NCBI RefSeq assembly: GCF_009792355.1
Contig: NZ_CP047045.1
Coordinates: 2,692,501-2,756,500 of the forward strand
Source: Terricaulis silvestris
GTDB lineage: Bacteria; Pseudomonadota; Alphaproteobacteria; Caulobacterales; Aquidulcibacteraceae
Direction of reading: 5' to 3'
Length of the DNA: 64,000 nt
Shown here: positions 25,078 through 33,603 of the stretch, piece after piece
How the letters are laid out: each line of letters starts with the position of its first letter
How positions within the stretch are numbered: position 1 is the first letter of the stretch
Program-made: the position numbers and the translations under genes
Notes under the pieces: model-generated
What the model saw: the letters and a program-made list of their open reading frames with translations, nothing else
The model's database searches: none
Told to the model about the DNA's origin: nothing

Positions 25078-25464
25078 TTACTTGCGGCCAAACATCAGGA
25101 TGATGAGAGAGCCCGCGGCCAGCACGCACATGGTGACGGCGACGCTCAAGAACGCCCAGGCGAAGTCCTGGGTTTGGTTGAGCCACCAGGCCATGAAGAA
25201 GCCGCCGCCGAGCGCCGCGAAGATCACGAAGGTCCAGGCCGAACCGTTCTTGCCATCGCCCGCTTCGTCCACGCCGGCTTCGAGCGCCTTCGACACCGAC
25301 TGCAGAAGCTCGGGCGGCGGCTCTTTGCCTTGGTCGGTGTAGGATTTGATCAGGCTGATCACGTCGCGCGTGCTGCGCTCGCGCGTGCTGTTGCCTTGGA
25401 TGGCCATGTACATCCCGAAGATCGGGAAGATCAGCCACCAAAAATTGTGCAGGAATTCGGCCAT
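25078..25464 (-). CDS. DUF6249-like small membrane protein
   Basis: The 128-residue product has an N-terminal hydrophobic segment containing NFWWLIFPIFGMYMAI, a charged middle (RERSTRDVISLIKSYTDQGKEPP) and two more transmembrane helices (about 75-95 and 103-122). The pattern of a first helix followed by an S-Y-x-xQGKEPPPEL stretch is that of DUF6249-type proteins found beside ECF sigma genes. The ATG at 25464 is preferred to a GTG two codons earlier. A 31-codon frame resembling its first helix lies just upstream. Confidence 0.75.
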   Translation of the reverse strand: MAEFLHNFWWLIFPIFGMYMAIQGNSTRERSTRDVISLIKSYTDQGKEPPPELLQSVSKALEAGVDEAGDGKNGSAWTFVIFAALGGGFFMAWWLNQTQDFAWAFLSVAVTMCVLAAGSLIILMFGRK

Positions 25465-25472
25465 GTTCACTC

Positions 25473-25568
25473 TTAGCTCCCCGGCTCACGCACGAGTTCG
25501 ATAGCGGCCGCAACGCAACCGGCCAACGGAAAGGCGAGCCACCAATAGTCACGGAATACGTCTTCCAA
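25473..25568 (-). CDS. 31-residue putative membrane peptide at head of ECF cassette
   Basis: A TTG at 25568 preceded by GGGGAGGG opens a 31-residue frame (MEDVFRDYWWLAFPLAGCVA...) ending at a TAA 8 bases before the next ATG. Its single helix repeats the Y/F-WWL-x-FP core of the downstream DUF6249-like protein, so it is probably a duplicated fragment or a leader-like small membrane protein. It is too short for statistics; the strong ribosome-binding site and similarity are the support. Confidence 0.5.
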   Translation of the reverse strand: MEDVFRDYWWLAFPLAGCVAAAIELVREPGS

Positions 25569-25643
25569 TCCAAATCCCTCCCCGTGGCGAAAAGCCCGGT
25601 TCAAGACTTAGCCGCCGCCAGGGGCGGGTTTGGATGCATCCGC

Positions 25644-26735
25644 CTAGGCGGCGACGGATTCGGCGAGATCAGCCAAGGTTTTGGCGGCTTCGGGCCTGGC
25701 CGAGGACCGGGCGGCGGCGGCGCGGACGGCGAGGCCATGGGGGTCGGCGAGGCGGCGCTCTAGCAGGTTGGAGAGCGCGATTGGTTCGAACTCGGCTTCG
25801 GTGAAGAGATCGGCGGCGCCGACGGCGGTGAGACCTTCGGCGTTGGCGGCCTGGTGATCGTCGGCGGCGGCGGCGAACGGGATCAGGATCGCGGGGCGGC
25901 CGGCGACTTGGAGTTCTGTGACGGACGAAGCGCCGGCGCGCGAGATCACGAGATGGCAGGCGCCGAGGCGCTGGCCCATGTCGGTGAAGAAGGGTGCGAC
26001 TTCGGCGTTGACCTTGGCTGTCTTGTAGCTGGTGCGCGCTGCTTCGACCTGCTCCTCGCGGACTTGGTGCACGATGTCCAAACGCTGGCGAAGCGCGTCG
26101 GGCAGCTTCGCGATGGCGGCGGGGATGACTTCGCCGAACAAGCGCGCGCCTTGGCTGCCGCCGATGATGAGGATGTTGAGACGCCCACCGGCGGGTGCTC
26201 CGGGATACGGACGCTCGCGCACGGCGAGGATCGGCAAACGCACAGGGTTACCGACGACGTGTTTGTAGGACGCAGCCTTCTCCGGCAGACGATCGAGGCG
26301 ATCGAAGCCGCAGGCGACGATCTTCGCACTGGTCGCCATCGAGCGATTGACGCGGCCGAGCACGGCATTTTGTTCGTGGATCAAGATGGGCGCCTTGTGC
26401 GCGCGCGCGGCCATCAGCGCGGGGAACGATGGGTAGCCGCCGAAGCCGGCGACCAAGTTCGGTGGCAGTTCAGTGAACCGGCGCTTTGCTTCGTTGATGC
26501 CGCGCATGATTTTGAAGGCGGCGGGCAGCGCAGTGATTGGGTTCGCTGAAATGCTAGCGGCGGGAACATCTTCGATGCGCTCGGCTGGAAAGCCTTCGGC
26601 ATAGCGGCGGCCGCGCGCGTCCGTCATCAGCACGACGCGCCAGTCGCGGCGGAACATTTCTTCAGCGAAGGCGGCGGCGGGAAACAAGTGTCCACCGGTT
26701 CCGCCCGCAGCAATGACGACGACTTTCTTCGGCAT
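25644..26735 (-). CDS. murG: Lipid II-forming GlcNAc transferase MurG
   Basis: Membrane-associated GT-B glycosyltransferase adding GlcNAc to lipid I to give lipid II. The 363-residue length is standard. Visible are the N-terminal GGTGGHLFPA G-loop, the second G-loop GGYPSFPALMAA, HEQNAVLGRVNR, the C-domain GGSQGARLF loop and the UDP-GlcNAc-binding SRAGASSVTEL-QVAGRPAILIPF region. It directly follows ftsW (7 bases) and is the last gene of the compact left half of the dcw cluster before the ECF cassette. Confidence 0.97.
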   Translation of the reverse strand: MPKKVVVIAAGGTGGHLFPAAAFAEEMFRRDWRVVLMTDARGRRYAEGFPAERIEDVPAASISANPITALPAAFKIMRGINEAKRRFTELPPNLVAGFGGYPSFPALMAARAHKAPILIHEQNAVLGRVNRSMATSAKIVACGFDRLDRLPEKAASYKHVVGNPVRLPILAVRERPYPGAPAGGRLNILIIGGSQGARLFGEVIPAAIAKLPDALRQRLDIVHQVREEQVEAARTSYKTAKVNAEVAPFFTDMGQRLGACHLVISRAGASSVTELQVAGRPAILIPFAAAADDHQAANAEGLTAVGAADLFTEAEFEPIALSNLLERRLADPHGLAVRAAAARSSARPEAAKTLADLAESVAA

Positions 26736-26742
26736 GGCAGCC

Positions 26743-27885
26743 TTATGTGCGTGCGCGGCCCGCGTAGAGGAAGGCGCCGGGGCGATCGCGGAGCAGTGAC
26801 AAGCAGAACCCCAAAGCCAGCGCCGAGCCGATCATCGAGGAACCACCGAACGAAATGAACGGGAGCGTCATGCCCTTGGCGGGCAGCAAACTCAAGTTCA
26901 CAGCAATGTGGATAGCGGCTTGTGCAACGAGCAGGACGACGAGCCCCGCTGCGGCAAGTTGTTCGAACGGATTGTTTAAGCGGCTGGCGCGCGAGAGGCC
27001 GCGGAACGCGAGCGCGCCGAACAGCGCGATAAGGCCGATCGAGGCGAGCAGGCCGAACTCTTCAGCCGCTACGGCGAAGACGAAGTCGGCATGCGCGTCG
27101 GGGAGTGAGCGCTTGATGACGCCCTCGCCTGGGCCGCGGCCGAACACGCCTCCTGCAGCAATCGCGTCGAGCGCGCGGTTGACTTGGTAGGCGGCGTCGC
27201 CTTCGGGATTGAGGAAGGTGTCCACGCGTTCGCGGGCGTGTGGATAGAACGAATAGATCGCCCACGCGCCGAAAGCTGCGAGCACGCCGCCGCCGATGAC
27301 ATAGCGAAGGCCCATGCCGGACAAGATGAGCAGCGCGCCGAGGCAGAGGCCGAGCAGCGCGGTCTGGCCGACGTCGGGTTGTGCGAGGAGCGCGGCGGCA
27401 GTGAGCAGATAGAGCGCGATGGAGACGATGCGGCCGGGGAATTTGGCGGCGCGCTGGGTTTCGCCGAGCATCCAGGCCCAGACGACGATGAGCGCGGGCT
27501 TCAGCACTTCGGAGGGTTGGAACGAGAAGAAGCCAAGCTCGAACCAGCGTTGCGCGCCTTTGATCTCGGGACCGATCCAAGCTGCCAGTCCGCAGAGCGG
27601 CAGTGCGATGGCGGCGATGATGGTGGCGGCGCGGCGCAACCCCCGTGGGTCGAGCGACGCGGCGGCGAACATCACGACGATGCCGATGGCGGCGTAGGCG
27701 GCTTGGCGGCCGGCAAAGTAGAACGCTTCCTCGATGCGGATGCGGGCGGTGGCGGCGGGCGACGCGGCCATGGAGAAGAGAATGCCGAGCGCGAACAGGA
27801 TGGCGGCGATGATCAGCAGCGGGCGGTCGTAGGTGCGCAGGCGATCGTAAGCCGCGCCGAAGCGGTCGGCGATGGCCGCGTTCAC
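26743..27885 (-). CDS. ftsW: Septal peptidoglycan polymerase FtsW (SEDS)
   Basis: Integral membrane SEDS glycosyltransferase that polymerises lipid II at the septum with FtsI. The 380-residue product has about ten transmembrane helices; conserved pieces include FSFQPSEVLKPALI, the extracytoplasmic PDVGQT motif, an RGPGEGVIKRSLPDAHADFVF segment and the C-terminal PFISFGGSSMI. The start is the GTG at 27885, overlapping the murD stop (GTGA), with GGGAG about 7 bases upstream; a longer open frame upstream is antisense-like murD sequence. Confidence 0.95.
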   Translation of the reverse strand: MNAAIADRFGAAYDRLRTYDRPLLIIAAILFALGILFSMAASPAATARIRIEEAFYFAGRQAAYAAIGIVVMFAAASLDPRGLRRAATIIAAIALPLCGLAAWIGPEIKGAQRWFELGFFSFQPSEVLKPALIVVWAWMLGETQRAAKFPGRIVSIALYLLTAAALLAQPDVGQTALLGLCLGALLILSGMGLRYVIGGGVLAAFGAWAIYSFYPHARERVDTFLNPEGDAAYQVNRALDAIAAGGVFGRGPGEGVIKRSLPDAHADFVFAVAAEEFGLLASIGLIALFGALAFRGLSRASRLNNPFEQLAAAGLVVLLVAQAAIHIAVNLSLLPAKGMTLPFISFGGSSMIGSALALGFCLSLLRDRPGAFLYAGRART

Positions 27886-29315
27886 TTCTTCGCTCCCGCC
27901 TTGGCGCCGTTGGCTTTGGGCGCTTCGTTGAGCGCGGCGACGAACGTCTTGAACTGGTCGCCACGATCTTCGTAGCTCTTGAACTGATCGAACGACGCGC
28001 ACGCGGGCGAGAGCAGCACGACAGGGTGCGGTTCACCGCTGGCTTTCGCGTCGTTGAACGCGAGCTTCACGGCGGCTTCGAGATTGCCGGCCATCACGAC
28101 CGGGACCTTGTTGCGCAGCACGTCAGCGAAATCGCCGGCGCTCTGGCCGATGAGATAGGCTTTCGCCATGCGCGGATAGAATTCGGCGAGATCCTCGATG
28201 CCGCCCTCCTTGGCGACGCCGCCCGCGACCCAGTAGACGCGCGGGAAAACCGCGAGCGCTTGGGCTGCGGCGTTGGCGTTGGTGGCTTTGCTATCGTTGA
28301 CGAAGCGCACGCCTTCGATCGTGCCGGCGCGTTCGAGACGGTGCGGCAGGCCGGCGAAGCTGTTGAAGGCTTGCGCGATGATGCGGTGATCGACGCCGAG
28401 CGCGCGTGTCGCGGCGTAGGCGGCGGCGGCGTTCTGGGCGTTGTGTTTGCCGGCGAGTGCCGGCGCTTGGGTGAGGTCGGCCACGATCTCGGAGCGGCCG
28501 GACAAGCCGTCGATGATCTTGCCGCCAAGCGCCGAGACGCCGCGGCCAAGTGCTTGGCCGGCGGAGATCGGAGCGACGTGCTGTGCGGCGTTGCGGGTGA
28601 GTTCGGTGCAGATGCGCGCGCAGTGCGGATCGTCGACGCCGATGACAGCCCAATCCGCCGCGCCTTGGTTCAAGAAGATGCGCTTCTTGGCGGCGACGTA
28701 ATTGGTCATGTCGCCGTGGCGATCGAGGTGATCGGGCGTGGTGTTGAGATAGACGGCGACGTCGAGGCGAAGGCTCGAGGTGAGGTCGAGCTGATAGGAG
28801 CTGAGCTCGATGACGTAGTACGCGCCGGCGTGCAGCGGTGGCTGTTCGAGGATGGCCGCGCCGATATTGCCGCCGAGACGTGTGTCCTTGCCGGCTTCGC
28901 TAAGGATGTGCGCGATAAGCGCCGACGTGGTGGACTTGCCGTTGGTGCCGGTGATGCCGATGAGCTTAGGGCGCTGCGTCGCGGGCAGCGCGTTCACGGC
29001 GCGCGCGAACAACTCGATGTCGCCAATGATCGGCACGCCGACGGCTTCGGCGAGCGTGACGACGCGATGCGGCTCGGGGAATGTCAGCGGCACGCCGGGT
29101 GAGAGCACGAGGGCGGCGAAGCTGCGCCAATCGCGGGCGTTGATGTCGGAGACGGGTACGCCAGCCGCTTCGGCGGCGGCGCGGGAGACGTCGTTGTCAT
29201 CCCACGCATGCACGCGAGCGCCGCCCGCGGTCAGCGCGCGCGCGGCGGCAAGGCCGGTTCGCGCCAAGCCGAACACCGCAACGTCTCTGCCTTTGAATTC
29301 GGTGATCGGGATCAT
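27882..29315 (-). CDS. murD: UDP-N-acetylmuramoylalanine--D-glutamate ligase MurD
   Basis: Mur ligase adding D-Glu to UDP-MurNAc-L-Ala. The 477-residue product contains the N-terminal UDP-binding start (VAVFGLARTGLA), the ATP P-loop ITGTNGKSTT near residue 120, the ELSSYQLDLT motif, NTTPDHLDRHG and the C-terminal domain LLSPACASFDQF. The ATG at 29315 gives the family N-terminus; the earlier in-frame ATG lies in the repeat that separates it from mraY. A tail of Ala/Lys residues (about 15) extends past the usual end. Confidence 0.97.
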   Translation of the reverse strand: MIPITEFKGRDVAVFGLARTGLAAARALTAGGARVHAWDDNDVSRAAAEAAGVPVSDINARDWRSFAALVLSPGVPLTFPEPHRVVTLAEAVGVPIIGDIELFARAVNALPATQRPKLIGITGTNGKSTTSALIAHILSEAGKDTRLGGNIGAAILEQPPLHAGAYYVIELSSYQLDLTSSLRLDVAVYLNTTPDHLDRHGDMTNYVAAKKRIFLNQGAADWAVIGVDDPHCARICTELTRNAAQHVAPISAGQALGRGVSALGGKIIDGLSGRSEIVADLTQAPALAGKHNAQNAAAAYAATRALGVDHRIIAQAFNSFAGLPHRLERAGTIEGVRFVNDSKATNANAAAQALAVFPRVYWVAGGVAKEGGIEDLAEFYPRMAKAYLIGQSAGDFADVLRNKVPVVMAGNLEAAVKLAFNDAKASGEPHPVVLLSPACASFDQFKSYEDRGDQFKTFVAALNEAPKANGAKAGAKK

Positions 29316-29323
29316 GGCGTCGC

Positions 29324-29400
29324 TCGGCAATCGGCAGTCGGCAATCGGCAATCGAATTGATCTGCCGCGCGACTGCCGACTGCCGACTGCCGATTGCCGA
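29324..29400. repeat. Hairpin made of short direct repeats between mraY and murD
   Basis: Bases 29324-29354 consist of four copies of TCGGCAAT/TCGGCAGT-like 7-8-mers, and 29370-29400 of the complementary units (CGACTGC, CGATTGC). The two arms are imperfect inverted repeats of about 31 bases around a 15-base loop. A slippage-prone microsatellite has apparently been built into a palindrome in the 138-base gap. Confidence 0.75.
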
Positions 29401-29453
29401 TTTTCAAAAACACGAACGCCTCCGAAGCGCTTTCCCTGCGCTGCTTCGGCCCG

Positions 29454-30599
29454 TTAACGCAACTTCAGCGTCGCAAGGCCGGCGAGCGCGAAGATCACCG
29501 AAATGATCCAGAAGCGGATGACGATGGTAGGTTCCTGCCAGCCCAGCTTCTCGAAATGGTGGTGTACGGGCGCCATCAAGAACACACGTTTGCCAGTGCG
29601 CTGGAACACGGCCACCTGCACCATCACCGACAGCGTTTCGAGCACGAACAGACCGCCGACGATGGCGAGGACAATCTCGTGCTTCGAGGCGACGGCGGTC
29701 GCGCCGAGCAAGCCGCCAAGCGCGAGCGAGCCGGTGTCGCCCATGAACACGCGGGCGGGCGGCGCATTGTACCACAGGAAGCCGAGTGAAGCGCCGAGCA
29801 GCGCGCCGAGAATGGTGGCGACTTCGGAGACACCGGCGACGTGAGGAATGCCGAGATAATCGGAATAGTCGACGCGGCCGACCAGGTAGCAGATCACGCC
29901 GAACGTGCCACCGGCGATCATGACGGGCACGATGGCGAGACCGTCGAGGCCGTCTGTGAGGTTCACCGCGTTGCCGAAACCGACGATGACGATCATCGCG
30001 AACAGCACGTAGAACGCGAGCAGCTGGATGCCGTAGCCGGTAAGGAACGGCACTGCGACCGCTGTGAGCGGATCGCCGGACATCAGTGCGTTGATGAAGC
30101 CCATGGCGTCGTGGGTTTGGTCAGGCGTGGTCGAGACCCATTCCGCGACGAGCATGGCAAGTGCGGCGACAAGCGCGATGGTGAACTCGAAGGCGAGACG
30201 GAGTTTCGCCGAGAGGCCGCCGTGATGTTGCTTGGTGACCTTGGCGTAGTCATCCACGAAGCCGATGGCGCCGAAGCCGAGTGTCACGACGAGAACGGCC
30301 CACACGTAAGCGTTCTCAAGATCGGACCAGAGCAGCGACGAAATCGTCAGCGGAATGAGAATGATGAGCCCGCCCATCGTCGGCGTGCCCTTCTTGGTGA
30401 GCAGGTGGCCCTGCGGGCCGTCTTCGCGGATCGGCTGACCTTTGCCCTGCTTCTTGCGCAGCCACGATATGAAAGGCGCGCCAAACGCGAACGCGAAAAT
30501 CATCGCGGTGAACATCGCGCCGCCGGTGCGGAACGTGATGTAGTTGAACAGGTTGAAGAATTGCGAGCGCTCTTCCCACGACCCCAAGAGCTCAAGCAT
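29454..30599 (-). CDS. mraY: Phospho-N-acetylmuramoyl-pentapeptide transferase MraY
   Basis: Integral membrane enzyme transferring phospho-MurNAc-pentapeptide to undecaprenyl phosphate (lipid I). The 381-residue product has about ten transmembrane helices and all signature pieces: KKGTPTMGG, the catalytic Asp pair GFVDDYAK near residue 125, [10 protein letters not shown] near 210, the [12 protein letters not shown] motif and [10 protein letters not shown] near the C-terminus. It overlaps the murF stop by 8 bases, so the two are translationally coupled. Confidence 0.97.
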   Translation of the reverse strand: MLELLGSWEERSQFFNLFNYITFRTGGAMFTAMIFAFAFGAPFISWLRKKQGKGQPIREDGPQGHLLTKKGTPTMGGLIILIPLTISSLLWSDLENAYVWAVLVVTLGFGAIGFVDDYAKVTKQHHGGLSAKLRLAFEFTIALVAALAMLVAEWVSTTPDQTHDAMGFINALMSGDPLTAVAVPFLTGYGIQLLAFYVLFAMIVIVGFGNAVNLTDGLDGLAIVPVMIAGGTFGVICYLVGRVDYSDYLGIPHVAGVSEVATILGALLGASLGFLWYNAPPARVFMGDTGSLALGGLLGATAVASKHEIVLAIVGGLFVLETLSVMVQVAVFQRTGKRVFLMAPVHHHFEKLGWQEPTIVIRFWIISVIFALAGLATLKLR

Positions 30600-31998
30600 T
30601 CGCGTTTCCCTTTAGCGCGGTGAGCGCCGCAACCACTTTGCTCATCTTCGACCCGTTCGAGCCTTTGACGAGCACGATGTCGCCTGCCCGTAACGCCGGC
30701 GCAATGATCGGAATCAGCGCGTCGGATGTCTCGGCATAGCCGCCGCGGCGCGACGCGGGAAGCGCCTCCATGAGGGCGGCCATGCGCGGGCCGGATGCGA
30801 ACACGAGATCGACGCCAGCTTGTTCAAGGGGTTGCGCTAAGCCTGCGTGATAGGCGCGCTCGTCGCGGCCGAGTTCCAACATATCCCCAAGTGCTACGAT
30901 ACGGCGGCCGCCGTCTGCGGGCTTACGCGCGGAGAGTGTGGAAAACGCGGCGGCCATCGAGGCGGGGTTGGCATTGTATGAGTCATCCACAAGCATGAAG
31001 GCGCCGAAGGCGGCGTCGATGCGGGTGGCGACGCCGCGGCCATCGAATGCGCGCAAATGTTCGAGCGCGTGTGCTGCGGCTTCAAGATCGCCGCCGACAA
31101 CATCGGTGGCTGCGAGAGCCGCGACAGAGTTGAGCGCCCAATGCGCGCCTTCGACGCCTATCCTGTATCTGATCACGCGGCCGAGGATTTCCGCTTCGGC
31201 GGTGGAGCCGGTGTCGTCCATGTCGAACTTGAGCAGGCGCGCTTCGCACTCCGCGCCACGGCCAAAGCGCACGAGATTGGCGCCGTTGCGTTCGGCGGCA
31301 GCGATCAGCCGATCGGCGTGCGGCGCGTCAGCGGGGACAATGGCGGAGCCGCCTGGTTCGAGGCCAGTGTAGATGTCGCCCTTCTCGTCGGCGACGGTTT
31401 CGAGTGAGCCCAGGTTTTCCACGTGCGCGGGCGCTATTGTGGTGACGAGCGCGGCGTGTGGTTTGACCAGTTGCGTCAGCGGCAGGATTTCGCCGCGATG
31501 GTTCATGCCGATCTCGAACACGGCGAACTGGCTTTCGCGCGGCATGCGCGAAAGCGTCAGCGGCACGCCCCAGTGGTTGTTGTAGCTTTTCACGCTGCGA
31601 TGAGTTTGGCCGCTGGCGGAGAGGCAAACGGCGAGCGCTTCCTTGGTTGAGGTCTTGCCGACGGAGCCGGTGACGGCGATGCGCTTGGCGGCGGAGCGAT
31701 CGCGCGCGGCTTCGGCGAGTTTGCGCAGGCCATCGAGGACGTCGTGCACGGCGAGCGCTGCGCCGAGGCCCTCAACTTTGCGCGCGTCGGAGATGAGCGC
31801 GGCGGTGGCGCCGGAGACGAAGGCTTGCGCAAGGAAGTCGTGGCCGTCGCGGACGTCCTTCAGTGCGACGAAGAGATCGCCAGGTTCGCAGGTGCGCGTG
31901 TCGATGGAGACGCCGGTGCATGTCCACGTGTCAGCGTTCAGCAAACGGCCGCCCGTTGCGGCCTGTGCTTCTTCGGATGTCCAAAGTTCAGACGCCAT
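30592..31998 (-). CDS. murF: UDP-MurNAc-tripeptide--D-alanyl-D-alanine ligase MurF
   Basis: Mur ligase attaching D-Ala-D-Ala. The 468-residue product has the N-terminal [16 protein letters not shown], the P-loop [12 protein letters not shown] near residue 110, [21 protein letters not shown] and the C-domain [11 protein letters not shown]. The start at 31998 is preferred (first family-like Met; GGAG about 10 bases before); the frame is open further upstream into the palindromic repeat, where it is not protein-like. It overlaps mraY by 8 bases. Confidence 0.96.
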   Translation of the reverse strand: MASELWTSEEAQAATGGRLLNADTWTCTGVSIDTRTCEPGDLFVALKDVRDGHDFLAQAFVSGATAALISDARKVEGLGAALAVHDVLDGLRKLAEAARDRSAAKRIAVTGSVGKTSTKEALAVCLSASGQTHRSVKSYNNHWGVPLTLSRMPRESQFAVFEIGMNHRGEILPLTQLVKPHAALVTTIAPAHVENLGSLETVADEKGDIYTGLEPGGSAIVPADAPHADRLIAAAERNGANLVRFGRGAECEARLLKFDMDDTGSTAEAEILGRVIRYRIGVEGAHWALNSVAALAATDVVGGDLEAAAHALEHLRAFDGRGVATRIDAAFGAFMLVDDSYNANPASMAAAFSTLSARKPADGGRRIVALGDMLELGRDERAYHAGLAQPLEQAGVDLVFASGPRMAALMEALPASRRGGYAETSDALIPIIAPALRAGDIVLVKGSNGSKMSKVVAALTALKGNANA

Positions 31999-32021
31999 AT
32001 TCTTGAACTCCACAGACAACG

Positions 32022-32136
32022 CTTCCCGGACGCATCCCCGGCGAAGGCCGGGGTGCGATCCGGGACCTAGAGCCGAGCGCAACGATCTCTGGGTCCCGGC
32101 TCTCGCCCCGCTTTCGCGGGGCATTCGGCCGGGAAG
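32022..32136. repeat. Nested palindromic element between murE and murF
   Basis: Outer arms CTTCCCGG (32022-32029) and CCGGGAAG (32129-32136) enclose GC hairpins (CCCCGGCGAAGGCCGGGG-like near 32035; CCCCGCTTTCGCGGGG near 32106) and an inner pair around GATCCGGGACC/GGGTCCCGG. Same general class as the element at 15663. It fills most of the 147-base murE/murF gap. Confidence 0.7.
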
Positions 32137-32145
32137 CGGGAAAAA

Positions 32146-33594
32146 TCATGTTTGCGCATCCAGCGCATCACGCGCGACGTCTTGATCTGAGAACGGGTGG
32201 GTGACGCCTTTAATGATCTGGCCGGTCTCGTGGCCTTTGCCGGCGATCATCACGGCGTCGCCGGGTTGCATCATGGCGATGGCTTCGCGGATGGCTTGGG
32301 CTCGATCGCCGATCTCGGTGGCGTTCGGCGCGGCCTTCAGGATTTGCGCACGGATCGATGCGGGTTCTTCGCCGCGCGGGTTGTCATCTGTGACGATGAC
32401 GACGTCGGCGTGACGTGCCGCGATGGCGCCCATCTTCGGGCGCTTATCGGTGTCGCGATCGCCGCCGCAGCCGAACACGGCGATGATGCGGCCCGGCGCG
32501 TGCGGACGCGCGGCGCGAAGCAGAACGTCGAGGCCGTCTGGCGTGTGCGCGTAATCGACGAAGACGTGGCCGCCGGTTTTGCTTTGGCCGATGTGCTCCA
32601 TACGGCCTTTGACGGGCTGTAATTTTTCCATGCCGGCGAACACGGTTTCGGGGTGCTCGCCGATGGCGAGGGCGAGTGTCGCGGCGGTGACGGCGTTGAT
32701 GGCTTGGAATTCGCCGATCAGCGGCAGTTCGACTTTGTACTCTTTGCCTTGCCAGAGCAGGTTCATGGTTTGCGCATTGGGGCGCGGCTGGATTTCGATG
32801 ATCTTCAGCGCGTGTTCGCGCGGCGCGCGCCAGCCGCAGAGGATGATGTCGAGGTTCTTGGCTTTGGCGCCGACTTCGAACGCTTCGCCTTCGGCGGCGT
32901 CCGCGTTGATGATGGCTTTGCCGTTTGGTTTCACCAACGCCCAGAGTTTCATCTTGGCGTCGCGATAGCTCGCCATGTCTTGGTGATAGTCGAGGTGGTC
33001 TTGTGTGAGATTAGTGAAAGCAGCGGCGTCAAACGTAAGGCCATCGACGCGGTGTTGTTCGAGGCCGTGGCTTGATGCTTCCATCGCGGCGTGCGTTACG
33101 CCTTGCTCGGCGAGCGCGGTGAGCGTGGCGTGCACGGCGGCGGGATCGGGCGTGGTGTGGCCGAGATCGATCACGCCATTCGGGCCGATGGCGCCGAGCG
33201 TGCCCAGACTGGCGGCGCTTTTGCCGGCGTGGGTCCAAATCTGGCGGAGGAAATCCACCGTCGAGCTTTTGCCGTTGGTGCCGGTGACGGCGACGATGGT
33301 TTGCGGGCGCTTGGGGTAGAACGCTGAGGCCGCGAGCGCGAAGGCGTTGCGTGCGTTGTTGGCGACCACGTGCGCGATGCCGGGATCGGTGTTGAGATCG
33401 CCAGCGCTCAGCACGGCGACGGCGCCGTTTGCTTTGGCTTGCGCAACGAAATCGCGGCCGTGCGCGGCGACGCCGGCGAGTGCGGCGAACAAAAAGCCCG
33501 GTTTGATTTTGCGCGAGTCCGCGGTGAGTCCGGCGATCTCGATGTTGGCGGCTTCAACAGGGACGCCGGTGTGGAACAAATCGCCGAGCTTCAT
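32146..33594 (-). CDS. murE: UDP-MurNAc-dipeptide ligase MurE (meso-diaminopimelate type)
   Basis: Mur ligase adding the third residue. The 482-residue product has the N-terminal DSRKIKPGFLFAAL, P-loop VTGTNGKSST near residue 105, EASSHGLEQHR, FTNLTQDHLDYHQ and DYAHTPDGLD. The motif DDNPRGEEP near residue 405 is the DNPR signature that selects meso-diaminopimelate over lysine, so the peptidoglycan is of the Gram-negative mDAP type. It follows ftsI after 9 bases. Confidence 0.97.
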   Translation of the reverse strand: MKLGDLFHTGVPVEAANIEIAGLTADSRKIKPGFLFAALAGVAAHGRDFVAQAKANGAVAVLSAGDLNTDPGIAHVVANNARNAFALAASAFYPKRPQTIVAVTGTNGKSSTVDFLRQIWTHAGKSAASLGTLGAIGPNGVIDLGHTTPDPAAVHATLTALAEQGVTHAAMEASSHGLEQHRVDGLTFDAAAFTNLTQDHLDYHQDMASYRDAKMKLWALVKPNGKAIINADAAEGEAFEVGAKAKNLDIILCGWRAPREHALKIIEIQPRPNAQTMNLLWQGKEYKVELPLIGEFQAINAVTAATLALAIGEHPETVFAGMEKLQPVKGRMEHIGQSKTGGHVFVDYAHTPDGLDVLLRAARPHAPGRIIAVFGCGGDRDTDKRPKMGAIAARHADVVIVTDDNPRGEEPASIRAQILKAAPNATEIGDRAQAIREAIAMMQPGDAVMIAGKGHETGQIIKGVTHPFSDQDVARDALDAQT

Positions 33595-33603
33595 GCCCTC
33601 TCC

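Noticed and set aside
24204-25568. Toxin-antitoxin interpretation of the small genes near the sigma factor
   Set aside because: The two membrane proteins lack toxin motifs and the overlap with a sigma factor favours an anti-sigma arrangement.
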